From positions 248,001-312,000 of the forward strand of contig NZ_LIPF01000009.1 of the NCBI RefSeq assembly GCF_001905385.1: a stretch of 64,000 bases of DNA, given 5' to 3'. Under the pieces are notes generated by a model. It saw only the letters and a list, made by a program, of their open reading frames with translations, made no database searches and was not told the origin of the DNA. The position numbers were made by a program, and so were the translations under genes. Each line of letters begins with the position of its first letter. The first letter of the stretch is position 1. Of the stretch, positions 7,687 through 15,640 are shown one piece after another. This stretch comes from Streptomyces sp. CB02414 (GTDB taxonomy: Bacteria > Actinomycetota > Actinomycetes > Streptomycetales > Streptomycetaceae).

Positions 7687-8770
7687 GGGACATCACCTTC
7701 TCGCCGCCCTTGTCGCGCGGGGTGTCGCAGACGGCGGGGGCCGTGTCCTCGTCGCCGAGGAAGCCGACGAGACGCCGGGCCGGGACGACGCCCACCAGCC
7801 GGCGGTCGCCGTCGAGCACGGCCACCGAGTGGGGCACGCGGGCGCTGATCGCGCACAGCTCCGCGAACGGGGTGTCGGGCGTGGCGGTCTCGCAGCCGCA
7901 GTCGGCCTCGTCGCCGCGCAGCTCCGTCTCCATGACGGCGCGCGCGGTGAGCACGCGGGAGCGGTCGACGTCCTGGGTGAAGGAGGCGACGTAGTCGTTG
8001 GCGGGACGTATCAGGATGTCCTGCGCGGTGCCTATCTGCACGATCTCGCCGTCACGCATGACGGCGATGCGGTCGCCCAGGCGCATGGCCTCGTTGAGGT
8101 CGTGGGTGATGAAGACGATGGTCTTCTTCAGGGTCTTCTGCAGGTCGAGCAGCTGGTCCTGCATGTCGCGGCGGATCAGCGGGTCGAGGGCGCTGAAGGA
8201 CTCGTCCATCAGCAGCAGGTCGGCGTCCGTGGCGAGCGCGCGGGCCAGACCCACACGCTGCTGCATGCCGCCGGACAGCTCGTCCGGCCAGGACTTCTCC
8301 CAGCCGGCCAGGCCGCACAGGGCGAGCGCCTCGTCGGCGCGGCGTTCGCGCTCGGCGCGGGGCACGCCCTGCACTTCAAGGCCGTAGGCGGCGTTGTCAC
8401 GGACGCTGCGGTGCGGGAAGAGCGCGAAGTGCTGGAAGACCATGCTGATCTTCTTGGAGCGGACCTCGCGCAGCTCGCGGTCGCTGAGCTCGGTGAGGTC
8501 CTGGCCGCCGTAGCGGACATGTCCGGCGGTCGGCTCCGACAGACCGTTGAGCATGCGCAGCAGCGTGGACTTGCCGGACCCGGACAGGCCCATGACCACG
8601 AAGATCTCGCCGGGCTCCACGGTGAAGGACGCGTCGATGACGGCGGCCGTGGTTCCGTCGGCGCGCAGTTCCTCCCGGTCTGCTGCCCCCTTGCGCAGTC
8701 GTTCGACTGCCTGGTCCGGTTTCCTGCCGAAGACCTTGTACAGGTTCTCGGCCTCTAGCCTGGCTGACAC
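7679..8770 (-). CDS. Glycine betaine/L-proline ABC transporter ATP-binding protein (ProV/OpuAA type)
   Basis: 363 residues. The nucleotide-binding domain has Walker A (GLSGSGKST), signature LSGGMQQRVGLARAL, Walker B (LLLMDESFSALDPL) and the H-loop (FITHDLNEA). The C-terminal part (about 275-350) resembles a CBS-type regulatory tail (VPHSVAVLDGDRRLVGVVPARRLVGFL), typical of ionic-strength-sensing OpuA ATPases. The N-terminal segment (MSARLEAENLYKVFG) and GTG start fit the family, with GAGGT upstream. It energises the downstream fused permease/binding protein for osmoprotectant uptake. First gene of a two-gene leftward operon; repeats in its upstream region may be regulatory. Confidence 0.92.
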   Translation of the reverse strand: MSARLEAENLYKVFGRKPDQAVERLRKGAADREELRADGTTAAVIDASFTVEPGEIFVVMGLSGSGKSTLLRMLNGLSEPTAGHVRYGGQDLTELSDRELREVRSKKISMVFQHFALFPHRSVRDNAAYGLEVQGVPRAERERRADEALALCGLAGWEKSWPDELSGGMQQRVGLARALATDADLLLMDESFSALDPLIRRDMQDQLLDLQKTLKKTIVFITHDLNEAMRLGDRIAVMRDGEIVQIGTAQDILIRPANDYVASFTQDVDRSRVLTARAVMETELRGDEADCGCETATPDTPFAELCAISARVPHSVAVLDGDRRLVGVVPARRLVGFLGDEDTAPAVCDTPRDKGGEKVMSRA

Positions 8771-8806
8771 GCTTACCTCTTGGATCGGGGGCAGGGACAG
8801 GGTCGT

Positions 8807-8862
8807 GAAGACTCGCTCATGCGCAGACTCGTCGAGCGAGGGATCTTCGATACGAAGACTCG
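8807..8862 (-). promoter_or_regulatory. Repeat cluster upstream of the betaine ABC operon
   Basis: The 11-bp word GAAGACTCGCT occurs twice (8807-8817 and 8852-8862), with a TCTTCG-ATA-CGAAGA inverted repeat at 8842-8856 and a CTCGTCGAG palindrome between them. All lie within 100 bp upstream of the ATPase start, where an operator would be expected. No regulator is identified. Confidence 0.4.
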
Positions 8863-8996
8863 CTAACAGTTGAATGCATCAACCAGCTTCGGCCCGGCTG
8901 CGCGCCTGCCCCGATCTTTATGGGCCAAACATTTGAGTGACCCAGTTCACACACCCTCCATCGATCGCCCACATCCCCTGGGGCATGATGCGAGGT

Positions 8997-9917
8997 GTGA
9001 CCGGACGACTGATGCTCCTCGACACCGCCTCCCTCTACTTCCGCGCCTACTTCGGCGTGCCGGACTCCGTGAAGGCACCCGACGGCACGCCCGTGAACGC
9101 CGTGCGCGGACTCCTCGACTTCATCGACCGCCTGGTGAAGGACCACCGGCCCGACCACCTGGTCGCCTGCATGGACGCCGACTGGCGACCGGGGTGGCGG
9201 GTGGAACTGATCCCCACCTACAAGGCGCACCGCGTCGCCGAGGAGCAGGCGTCGGGCCCCGACACCGAGGAGGTCCCCGACACGCTCTCGCCGCAGGTCC
9301 CGGTCATCGAGGCCGTCCTCGACGCGCTCGGCATCGCCCGTGTCGGTGTGGCGGAGTACGAGGCGGACGACGTCATCGGCACCTATACCGCGCGGGCGGC
9401 GGGGCCCGTCGACATCGTCACCGGCGACCGGGACCTCTACCAGCTCGTGGACGACGCGCGGGGCGTGCGGGTGCTGTACCCCCTCAAGGGTGTCGGCACC
9501 CTCGCGCTCACCGACGAGGCCGCGCTGCGGGAGAAGTACGGCGTCGACGGGCGCGGGTACGCCGATCTGGCGCTGCTGCGGGGCGACCCGAGCGACGGCC
9601 TGCCGGGCGTGGCGGGCATCGGCGAGAAGACGGCGGCCAAGCTGCTCGCCGAGTTCGGGGACCTGGCCGGGATCCAGGCGGCGGTCGACGACCCGCGGGC
9701 GAGGCTCACGCCCTCGCAGCGCAAGCGCCTGACCGAGGCCAAGCCGTATCTCGCGGTCGCCCCGAAGGTCGTCCGGGTCGCCGACGACGTACCGCTGCCG
9801 GACGTCGACACCGCGCTGCCGCGCGCTCCCCGGGACGCGGCGGCACTGGACGGACTGGCGGCGCGCTGGGGGCTGGGCGGCTCGTTGCAGCGGCTGCTGA
9901 CGACACTCTCCGCCTGA
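8997..9917 (+). CDS. 5'-3' exonuclease (Pol I N-terminal/FEN family)
   Basis: 306 residues, a stand-alone version of the 5'-nuclease domain of DNA polymerase I. The metal-binding acidic residues appear in LMLLDTASLYFRAYFG, ACMDADWRPGWR, EADDVIGTYTA and IVTGDRDLYQLV. The helix-hairpin-helix region is GDPSDGLPGVAGIGEKTAAKLLAEFG. It would remove RNA primers or flap structures during replication and repair. The start is uncertain: the frame is open to 8937, and I prefer the GTG at 8997, which gives MTGRLMLLDTASLYFRAY, the usual N-terminus. Divergent from the betaine transporter operon. A homologous gene lies near the proteasome-associated locus in mycobacteria as well, as I recall. Confidence 0.88.
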   Translation: MTGRLMLLDTASLYFRAYFGVPDSVKAPDGTPVNAVRGLLDFIDRLVKDHRPDHLVACMDADWRPGWRVELIPTYKAHRVAEEQASGPDTEEVPDTLSPQVPVIEAVLDALGIARVGVAEYEADDVIGTYTARAAGPVDIVTGDRDLYQLVDDARGVRVLYPLKGVGTLALTDEAALREKYGVDGRGYADLALLRGDPSDGLPGVAGIGEKTAAKLLAEFGDLAGIQAAVDDPRARLTPSQRKRLTEAKPYLAVAPKVVRVADDVPLPDVDTALPRAPRDAAALDGLAARWGLGGSLQRLLTTLSA

Positions 9918-10051
9918 GGCGTGCCGTACGGGCGGGCAAGGCTCGCCCGGTGAATCGGAGTTCCGAGGAGGGGAAGCCGTAACCTGCGCGCGGGAGGGCA
10001 CGTCGAGGAGCTCTTCGTCCATGACGCGGCGAGCGAGGCGGGGATGCTAAC

Positions 10052-10065
10052 TTAGGTATACCTAA
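10052..10065. promoter_or_regulatory. Iron box (DmdR/IdeR-type operator)
   Basis: A perfect 14-bp palindrome TTAGGTATACCTAA lies 38 bp before the siderophore-interacting protein start. It matches both ends of the DtxR-family iron box (TTAGGT ... ACCTAA), allowing iron-dependent repression of the gene downstream. The spacing between half sites is shorter than the 19-bp consensus, but the flanking CTAACT extends the similarity. Confidence 0.75.
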
Positions 10066-10102
10066 CTCAGGGAACCCCCACGCAGGGAGCAGGGAGGCCG
10101 TC

Positions 10103-10948
10103 ATGGCAGACCGTCCGGGACGCAAACCGCGCAAGCCGCACACCGCGCAGGTGGTGCGCACCGAGCGGCTCACCCCGCACATGCAGCGCGTGGTGCTCGG
10201 CGGCGGGGAACTGTCCGCCTTCTCGGCGGACACCTGCACCGACCACTACGTGAAGCTGCTGTTCCCGGCCGAGGGCGTGACCTACCCGGAGCCCTTCGAC
10301 ATGGAACGCATCCGCGAGGAGTTCCCGCGCGAGCACTGGCCGGTGACCCGGACCTACACGGTGCGCCAGTGGGACGCCGAGCACCGAGAGCTGACGCTGG
10401 ACTTCGTGATCCACGGCGACCAGGGACTGGCCGGGCCCTGGGCCAAGCGGGTCCAGCCGGGCGAGACCGTGCGTTTCCTGGGCCCCGGTGGCGCCTACGC
10501 CCCCGACCCCGCCGCCGACTGGCACCTGCTCGCCGGTGACGAGAGCGCCCTGCCCGCGATCGCCCGGTCCCTGGAGGCGCTGCCCGACGGTGCCCGCGCC
10601 TTCGCCTTCGTCGAGGTCGACGGCCCCCAGGAGGAGCAGAAGATCGACTCCGACGTGGAGGTCGTCTGGCTGCACCGCGACGGCCGTCCGGTGGGCCGGG
10701 CCCTGGTCGAGGCCGTGCGCGGCCTGGACTTCCCCGAGGGCCGGGTGCAGGCCTTCGTGCACGGCGAGGCGGCCTGCGTGAAGGAACTGCGCAAGCTCCT
10801 GCGGGTGGAGCGCGGAATTCCCCGCGAGGACCTCTCCATCTCCGGGTACTGGCGCCTCGGCCACAACGAGGACGGCTGGCAGGCGTCGAAGCCGGAGTGG
10901 AACGCCCGCATCGAGGCCGAGCAGGAGGGCACCGCCTCGGCGGCGTAG
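10103..10948 (+). CDS. Siderophore-interacting protein (FAD-containing ferric-siderophore reductase)
   Basis: 281 residues of the SIP/ViuB family. Such proteins reduce ferric siderophores in the cytosol with NAD(P)H to release iron. The FAD-binding motif WPVTRTYTVRQWD (R-x-Y-T/S) is at about 76-88, with the isoalloxazine-pocket GDQGLAGPWAKRVQPGE and a C-terminal NAD(P)H lobe containing HLLAGDESALPAIARSLE and HGEAACVKELRKLL, ending with SGYWRLGHNEDGW. The ATG follows a GGGAGG site. An iron box in its promoter region supports regulation by iron status. Monocistronic by appearance. Confidence 0.92.
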   Translation: MADRPGRKPRKPHTAQVVRTERLTPHMQRVVLGGGELSAFSADTCTDHYVKLLFPAEGVTYPEPFDMERIREEFPREHWPVTRTYTVRQWDAEHRELTLDFVIHGDQGLAGPWAKRVQPGETVRFLGPGGAYAPDPAADWHLLAGDESALPAIARSLEALPDGARAFAFVEVDGPQEEQKIDSDVEVVWLHRDGRPVGRALVEAVRGLDFPEGRVQAFVHGEAACVKELRKLLRVERGIPREDLSISGYWRLGHNEDGWQASKPEWNARIEAEQEGTASAA

Positions 10949-10949
10949 C

Positions 10950-10990
10950 ACTCCGGGCTACGGCTACGGCTACGGCTACGGGCCCGGAGT
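10950..10990 (+). terminator. Hairpin whose loop is a TACGGC repeat array
   Basis: Arms ACTCCGGGC (10950-10958) and GCCCGGAGT (10982-10990) flank a 23-nt loop made of three TACGGC units plus TACGG. It begins 1 bp after the siderophore-interacting protein stop. A second short hairpin (GGGGT/ACCCC, 10995-11010) follows and may end the leftward GNAT gene. Confidence 0.6.
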
Positions 10991-11012
10991 ACGCGGGGTT
11001 CCGGGACCCCGC

Positions 11013-11594
11013 TCAGTCGCCGCGTATCCGCGCGTGCAGGTGCATGTCGTGCCAGCCGTCGGCGTGCCGCAGGGCGCTGCGCTTGGTGCCCTCCAGGGCG
11101 AAGCCCGCCTTGGCGGCCACCCGGCAGGAGGCCTCGTTGGCGACGGCGTGGGACAGTTCCAGACGCTGGAAGCCGATGTCGTCCAGGGCCCAGCGGGCCA
11201 GCGTCCGCGTGGCGCGGGCGGCGACGCCACGGCCGCGGGCCGCCGCCGTGGTCCAGTAGGCGACCTCGGCGACCCCGTCGCCCAGCTCCACCTGCCGCAG
11301 CGCCACCCGGCCGAGCAGCCGGTCGCCGGCCGCGTCGGCGACGGCCCACTGGACGTCGCGCTCCTGCTGCCACCCTCGCTGCCATTCGGCGATCCAGCCG
11401 CGCACCTCCTCCTCGGAGTCGGCGGCGCGGATGTGCCACTGGTGCATCACCGGGTCCTGGAAGGCCGCGTGGACGGCGGGCGCGTCCGCCGTGCGCCACG
11501 GGCGCAGCAGCAGCCCGTCGCCGGTGGGGAGCGTGGGCTGCGGGGTGCGGGAGAGGGTGCCCGGGGGCAGGACCGGGCTCGTCAGGTAGGGCAT
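11013..11594 (-). CDS. GNAT-family N-acetyltransferase (RimJ/RimL type)
   Basis: 193 residues. The acetyl-CoA-binding motif A is visible as VAYWTTAAARGRGVAARATRTLARWAL (R-G-R-G-V-A), with motif B FQRLELSHAVANEASCRVAAKAGFALEGTKR, characteristic of the RimJ/RimL protein or small-molecule acetyltransferases. The start MPYLTSPVLPPGTL fits the family's N-terminus, in which a short leader precedes the LRPWRTADAPAV strand. The acceptor is not predictable. It lies convergent to the iron gene and divergent from the pseudouridine synthase, so it is likely its own transcription unit. Confidence 0.85.
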   Translation of the reverse strand: MPYLTSPVLPPGTLSRTPQPTLPTGDGLLLRPWRTADAPAVHAAFQDPVMHQWHIRAADSEEEVRGWIAEWQRGWQQERDVQWAVADAAGDRLLGRVALRQVELGDGVAEVAYWTTAAARGRGVAARATRTLARWALDDIGFQRLELSHAVANEASCRVAAKAGFALEGTKRSALRHADGWHDMHLHARIRGD

Positions 11595-11654
11595 GCCGGC
11601 ATCCTGCCAACGGGTGCGGCCGGCGGCCCAGCGGATTTCGTACGCTGGCAGGCG

Positions 11655-12647
11655 ATGAGACGCCGCACCGCTCCCCCGCCCTCACCCCTCCCCCAGCGCG
11701 ACGGGGTCGACGCGGTGCGGGTGCGGCTGCCCGCGGGCGGGGCGTGGGGCACGGTGCGGGAACACCTGACGGAGCGGCTGTCCGGCGCCGGACCGGGGGT
11801 GGTCGACAACATGTTCGAGAGCGGGCTGGTCGTGGGCGCGGACGGGCGGCCGGTGCCGGGCGACGCCCCCTACGAAGGCGGGATGTACGTGTGGTTCCAC
11901 CGGGAGCTGCCCGCCGAGGTGCCGGTGCCGTTCCCGCTGGAGACCGTGTACCGCGACGAGCACATCGTCGTCGTCGACAAGCCGCACTTCCTGGCCACCA
12001 CGCCGCGCGGCGGCCACGTCACCGAGACCGCGCTCGCCCGGCTCCGCCGCGAGCTGGACGTCCCGTCCCTCGGCGCCGCGCACCGCCTGGACCGGCTCAC
12101 CGCGGGACTGGTGCTGTTCACGGTGCGCCCCGAGGAGCGCGGCGCGTACCAGGGTCTGTTCCGCGACCGGCTGGTGCGCAAGGCGTACGAGGCCGTCGCC
12201 CCGTACGACCCCGCGCTCGCCCTGCCCCGGACCGTACGCAGCCGGATCCTGAAGGAACGCGGTGTCCTGGCCGCCCGGGAGGTCGAGGGCGAGCCGAACG
12301 CGGTGAGCCGCGTGCAGCTGATCGAGCACCGCCCGGCCGGCGGCCCCGGCCGGGACCGCGGGCTGGGCAGGTACCGGCTGGTGCCCCGCACCGGACAGAC
12401 CCACCAGCTGCGCGTCCACATGAACGCGCTCGGCCTGCCGATCCTCGGCGACCCCCTCTACCCCGAGGTCACGCCGCCCGTGCCGCCCGGCGACTTCCGG
12501 CGCCCGCTGCAACTGCTGGCACGGGAGCTGGCGTTCACCGATCCGGTCACCGGGCGGGAGCACCTGTTCCGCAGCGCCCGGTCCCTGGGCGCCTGGACGG
12601 CGTACGACGACTGGGCGGCGTACGCCGCCGGGCCGGGGCGTCAGTAG
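11655..12647 (+). CDS. RluA-family RNA pseudouridine synthase
   Basis: 330 residues. The catalytic aspartate is Asp146 in the AAHRLDRLTAGLVLF motif, with the upstream VYRDEHIVVVDKPHFLATTP (motif I) and the downstream KAYEAV and RTGQTHQLRVHMNALGLPILGDPLY motifs of RluA/RluC/RluD. A short N-terminal extension contains a weak S4-like region (VREHLTERLSGAGPGVVDNMF). It isomerises uridines in rRNA or tRNA; the target base is not determinable. The ATG at 11655 gives the natural N-terminus, with only 60 bp to the divergent GNAT start. Its stop overlaps the convergent P450 gene by 7 bp. Confidence 0.9.
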   Translation: MRRRTAPPPSPLPQRDGVDAVRVRLPAGGAWGTVREHLTERLSGAGPGVVDNMFESGLVVGADGRPVPGDAPYEGGMYVWFHRELPAEVPVPFPLETVYRDEHIVVVDKPHFLATTPRGGHVTETALARLRRELDVPSLGAAHRLDRLTAGLVLFTVRPEERGAYQGLFRDRLVRKAYEAVAPYDPALALPRTVRSRILKERGVLAAREVEGEPNAVSRVQLIEHRPAGGPGRDRGLGRYRLVPRTGQTHQLRVHMNALGLPILGDPLYPEVTPPVPPGDFRRPLQLLARELAFTDPVTGREHLFRSARSLGAWTAYDDWAAYAAGPGRQ

Positions 12648-14170
12648 CCGCGCCACCAGAGCAGGAAGCGCTGCCAGGCACCGCGCGGACGGGGCGGTTG
12701 TGGCGCCGGCCCCGGCTGGGGCTGCGCGGCCGTGAACGACACGGGCTCCGGCGGCCGCGCGGAGACCTCGGGTTCGGGCCGTTCCTTCCGGCGGGGCATG
12801 CCGATGTGCCAGTCGGTCCGCTCCGAGGCGCCCGGGGCGTGGCTCGGCTGCGACCTGATGTCCTGCTGCGCCTTGGGCTCGAACCGCACCGGCAGCTCCA
12901 CCAGGTGCCGTGACGCGATGGACGACCGCCACTTCAGGTCGTCCTCGTCGCAGTCGAGCTGGACGTCGGGCAGCCGCATCAGCAGCGCGTCGATGCCGGC
13001 GTCGGCGATGGCCCGCCCGATGTCCTGGCCGGGGCATTCGTGCGGTCCGCCGCCGAAGGCGAGGTGGGCGCGGTTGCCCTGCATGCTCGCCTCCAGGTCG
13101 GGGCGGATGCGCGGGTCGACGTTGCCGGGCGCGATGCCCAGCAGCAGCCCGTCGCCGGCGCGGATGCGCTGCCCGCCCAGCTCGGTGTCCTGCTTGGCGA
13201 AGTAGGCGAAGACGGTGCTGAACGGCGGCTCGTCCCACAGGGACTGCTCGACCGCCTCGAACACCGGCATCTGGCCGCCGCTGAGCTGGGCGCGGAAGCC
13301 GGGGTGGGTGAGCACCACGCGCAGGACGTTGCTGATGAGGTTGACGGTCGCCTCGTACGCCGCGAGGAGCACCAGCCTCAGGTGCTCCCTCACCTCGTCG
13401 TCGGTGAGTCCCGCCGGGTGGCTGACAAGCCGGCCGGCGATGTCGTCCCCGGGACGGGCCCGGCGCTCGGCGGCGAGCCGGCCCAGGACGTCCATGAGGT
13501 GGGCGTGGCTGGCGAGCGCGGTCTCGGTGCCCTTGAGGGCGTCCCGCGCCGCCTCCACCATCCGGTCGTTGTACGCCTCCGGCATGCCGAGGAGGTGGCA
13601 CATCACGCCCATCGGCAGGTGCTCGGCGAACTGGCCGACCAGGTCGGCGCGGCCCTCCTCGCAGAACCTGTTGACGAGGCGCTGGGTGTACCGCTTGATG
13701 TGGCGGCGCAGCTCCCGGTAGTTGATGTCGGACATGGCGCTGGTGACCGCGCCGCGCAGCCGCTTGTGCTCCTCGCCCTCGGCGTGCGAGCAGATGGGCT
13801 GCCAGGCGATGTGCGGCATGAGCGGGTGGTCGGGCTTGACCATGCCCTCGTTGAGCGGGGTCCAGATGCGGCTGTCACGGCAGAACTGGGCGGGCGTGCT
13901 CACCATGTGCAGGTTCTCGGCGTGCCCGAGGACCACCCACACCGGTACGTCGTCGTGGAGCAGCGCCGGGGCCACCGGCCCGTGCTGCTCGCGCAGCCTC
14001 TCGTACAGCTCCTCCAGGTCCTCCGCCTCGTGCAGCCGGTGCAGTCCGCCCGGTCCGAGGCTGCCCGGTCCGGGGCTGCCCGGTCCGAGGCCGTGCGCGG
14101 GGCAGCCGGGCGGTGGTTCGAGGAGGGGGTCGCCCGTGGAGGTGGGGGCGTGGCGTTCAGGCGTCACAGT
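12641..14170 (-). CDS. rarE: Conservon cytochrome P450 lacking the ExxR motif (CYP157-like, RarE/CvnE)
   Basis: 509 residues. The heme loop AFGGGPHECPGQDIGRAI carries the axial Cys379, and the I-helix reads LAAYEATVNLI. The normally invariant K-helix ExxR is absent: the corresponding segment is VEQSLWDEPPF, with Gln and Trp where Glu and Arg are expected. This EQSLW replacement is described for the Streptomyces CYP157 family. A proline-rich N-terminus (about 10-45) and a C-terminal extension rich in Pro/Arg ending WRGY are unusual. GTG at 14170 was chosen because GGAG lies 7 nt upstream; the longer TTG start has no ribosome site. It is the last gene of the leftward conservon. Substrate unknown. 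Confidence 0.88.
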   Translation of the reverse strand, partial: TVTPERHAPTSTGDPLLEPPPGCPAHGLGPGSPGPGSLGPGGLHRLHEAEDLEELYERLREQHGPVAPALLHDDVPVWVVLGHAENLHMVSTPAQFCRDSRIWTPLNEGMVKPDHPLMPHIAWQPICSHAEGEEHKRLRGAVTSAMSDINYRELRRHIKRYTQRLVNRFCEEGRADLVGQFAEHLPMGVMCHLLGMPEAYNDRMVEAARDALKGTETALASHAHLMDVLGRLAAERRARPGDDIAGRLVSHPAGLTDDEVREHLRLVLLAAYEATVNLISNVLRVVLTHPGFRAQLSGGQMPVFEAVEQSLWDEPPFSTVFAYFAKQDTELGGQRIRAGDGLLLGIAPGNVDPRIRPDLEASMQGNRAHLAFGGGPHECPGQDIGRAIADAGIDALLMRLPDVQLDCDEDDLKWRSSIASRHLVELPVRFEPKAQQDIRSQPSHAPGASERTDWHIGMPRRKERPEPEVSARPPEPVSFTAAQPQPGPAPQPPRPRGAWQRFLLWWRGY

Positions 14171-14221
14171 GTCGCTCCGCAAGAAAGGGGTGTGGGCCGG
14201 GGGTCGTCCGGCCTCGACGGG

Positions 14222-14842
14222 TCAGGTGAGCGCGCCCTTCATGGCGAGGGAGTGCAGGAAGCGCATCAGGGTCAGCAGGACGTCCCGGCTGGAGGCGCGG
14301 CGCCGTACGTCGCAGTCGAGGATCGGGATCTCCTCCGACAGGTCGAGCGCGGTCCGCAGCTCCGCCAGGGGGTAGCGGGGGGCGTCCGGGAAGGAGTTGA
14401 CGGCGACCACGAAGGGCACGCCGCGCTCCTCCAGCCGGCCCATGACGTCGAAGCTCACCTCCAGGCGCCGGGTGTCGACGAGGACGACCGCGCCGAGGGC
14501 CCCCTCGAACAGCCCGTTCCACAGGAACCAGAAGCGTTCCTGGCCGGGTGTGCCGAAGAGGTAGAGCACCAGTTCGTCGGTGATGCTGATGCGGCCGAAG
14601 TCCATGGCCACCGTGGTGGCGGTCTTGGAGGCCGAGCCGTAGTTGTCGTCGACGCCGATGCCGGCCTGGGTCATCGTCTCCTCGGTGGTCAGCGGTCTGA
14701 TCTCGCTGACCGAGCCGACCATGGTGGTCTTGCCGACCCCGAAGCCGCCCACGATGACGATCTTCACGGCGGCCTCGGCCGTGTGCGGCAGCCGGTCCTC
14801 CGTCCGTGGGCCCGGGATCGTGTCAGAGTCGTTGAAGTCCAT
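14222..14842 (-). CDS. rarD: Conservon GTP-binding protein (RarD/CvnD)
   Basis: 206 residues, a small Ras/Mgl-like GTPase. The P-loop is GGFGVGKTT (about 32-40), and the switch/Walker B region is YLFGTPGQERFWFLWNGLFEGALGAVVLVDTR. The specificity position reads VVAVNSFPDAP, with an N-x-F-x-D in place of NKxD, and the last motif is LDCDVRRRASSRDVL. In conservons the GTPase works with the histidine-kinase-like, roadblock and DUF742 proteins as a membrane-associated switch. It overlaps the DUF742 gene by 20 bp. The order A-B-C-D-E and neighbours (helY, tatC) match the rar locus that controls aerial mycelium formation and secondary metabolism in S. coelicolor. Confidence 0.92.
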   Translation of the reverse strand: MDFNDSDTIPGPRTEDRLPHTAEAAVKIVIVGGFGVGKTTMVGSVSEIRPLTTEETMTQAGIGVDDNYGSASKTATTVAMDFGRISITDELVLYLFGTPGQERFWFLWNGLFEGALGAVVLVDTRRLEVSFDVMGRLEERGVPFVVAVNSFPDAPRYPLAELRTALDLSEEIPILDCDVRRRASSRDVLLTLMRFLHSLAMKGALT

Positions 14843-15236
14843 GCATCACCGCTTCGAGGAGGTTTCGGTCGGCGACCTTCTGACGGACGATCGGGGCGCG
14901 GGCCTGCACCAGTTCCTTCGCCAGCAGGTCGGTGAGCAGCACGGTCAGCACGCTGAACGGCAGGCTCAGATAGGCCGACAGCTCGGCCGCGGACAGGGGC
15001 GCGACGCACAGCCGCAGCACGGCCGCTTGTTCCGGGGTGGCGGACACCGGCGGCTCGGCGCGGGCCACGATCAGCGTCACCAGGTCGATGTCGGCGCGCT
15101 CGCCGGCGTCGTCCCCGCCGATGACGAACAGCCGCTCGGGGTTGCGGTTCTCGCCTTCCTTGGCCGGGCCGGAGGCGGGTAACGAGGCCGGGGGCTGCTG
15201 CCCGGGGGATCGCCGCTGGCGCTGGGGAGGAGTCAT
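14823..15236 (-). CDS. rarC: Conservon DUF742 protein (RarC/CvnC)
   Basis: 137 residues with a basic, Gln/Pro-rich N-terminus (about 1-35) and a DUF742 winged-helix-like domain. Motifs seen are LFVIGG, DIDLVTLIVA, AAVLRLCVAPLSAAELSAYLSLPFSVLTVLLTDLLAKELV and DRNLLEAVMHGLQRL. DUF742 proteins accompany the roadblock protein and GTPase in every conservon and are thought to help assemble the complex. It shares a 4-bp overlap with the roadblock gene and a 20-bp overlap with the GTPase gene, so these genes are translated together. Confidence 0.93.
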   Translation of the reverse strand: MTPPQRQRRSPGQQPPASLPASGPAKEGENRNPERLFVIGGDDAGERADIDLVTLIVARAEPPVSATPEQAAVLRLCVAPLSAAELSAYLSLPFSVLTVLLTDLLAKELVQARAPIVRQKVADRNLLEAVMHGLQRL

Positions 15237-15640
15237 ACGGTCTGCCCGTTGCGCCTGGCGGGGCTCGTCAGGTGAGGACCGATCCGGGCGACCAGGTCGG
15301 CCATGCTCAGGCCCATCCTGCCGGGCTCGCAGCAGACGTCGGAGAGCACGGCGAGGTAGGCGTTGGGGCCGGCGGCCATCAGGTAGAAGTAGCCGCCGTT
15401 CATCTCGATCAGGACCATCTTCATGTCGCCGTCGCTGGTCGGGATCTCCTGCGCGACCGCGCCCGCCAGACTCTGCAGGCCCGCGCAGGCGGCGGCGACC
15501 CGGTCGGCGGCGTCCGGATCACCGGAGTAGCGGGCGATGCGCAGGCCGTCGGCGGACAGCACCACGATCATCTCGATGCCCGGAACACCGTCGTAGAGAT
15601 CCTTGAGCATCCAGTCGAACTTGCCTTGCTGCTCGATCAC
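15233..15640 (-). CDS. rarB: Conservon roadblock/LC7 protein (RarB/CvnB)
   Basis: 135 residues, a single roadblock/LC7 (MglB-like) domain. Motifs are LKDLYDGVPGIEMIVVLSADGLRIARYSG and MKMVLIEMNGGYFYLMAAGPNAYLAVLSD. In MglA/MglB-type systems this fold acts on the GTPase as a GAP or scaffold. It overlaps the kinase-like gene and the DUF742 gene by 4 bp each, consistent with strict co-translation. Confidence 0.94.
   Translation of the reverse strand: MIEQQGKFDWMLKDLYDGVPGIEMIVVLSADGLRIARYSGDPDAADRVAAACAGLQSLAGAVAQEIPTSDGDMKMVLIEMNGGYFYLMAAGPNAYLAVLSDVCCEPGRMGLSMADLVARIGPHLTSPARRNGQTV

Noticed and set aside
4978..7848. Long open frame opposite the betaine permease fusion
   Set aside because: It mirrors the real gene's codon bias and has repetitive LVL/DLGLE sequence. 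The leftward frame carries complete ABC and OpuAC motifs.
10957..10981. GGCTAC repeats considered as a CRISPR-like or mobile repeat
   Set aside because: Units are 6 bp with no spacers and lie in a hairpin loop; no cas genes are present.
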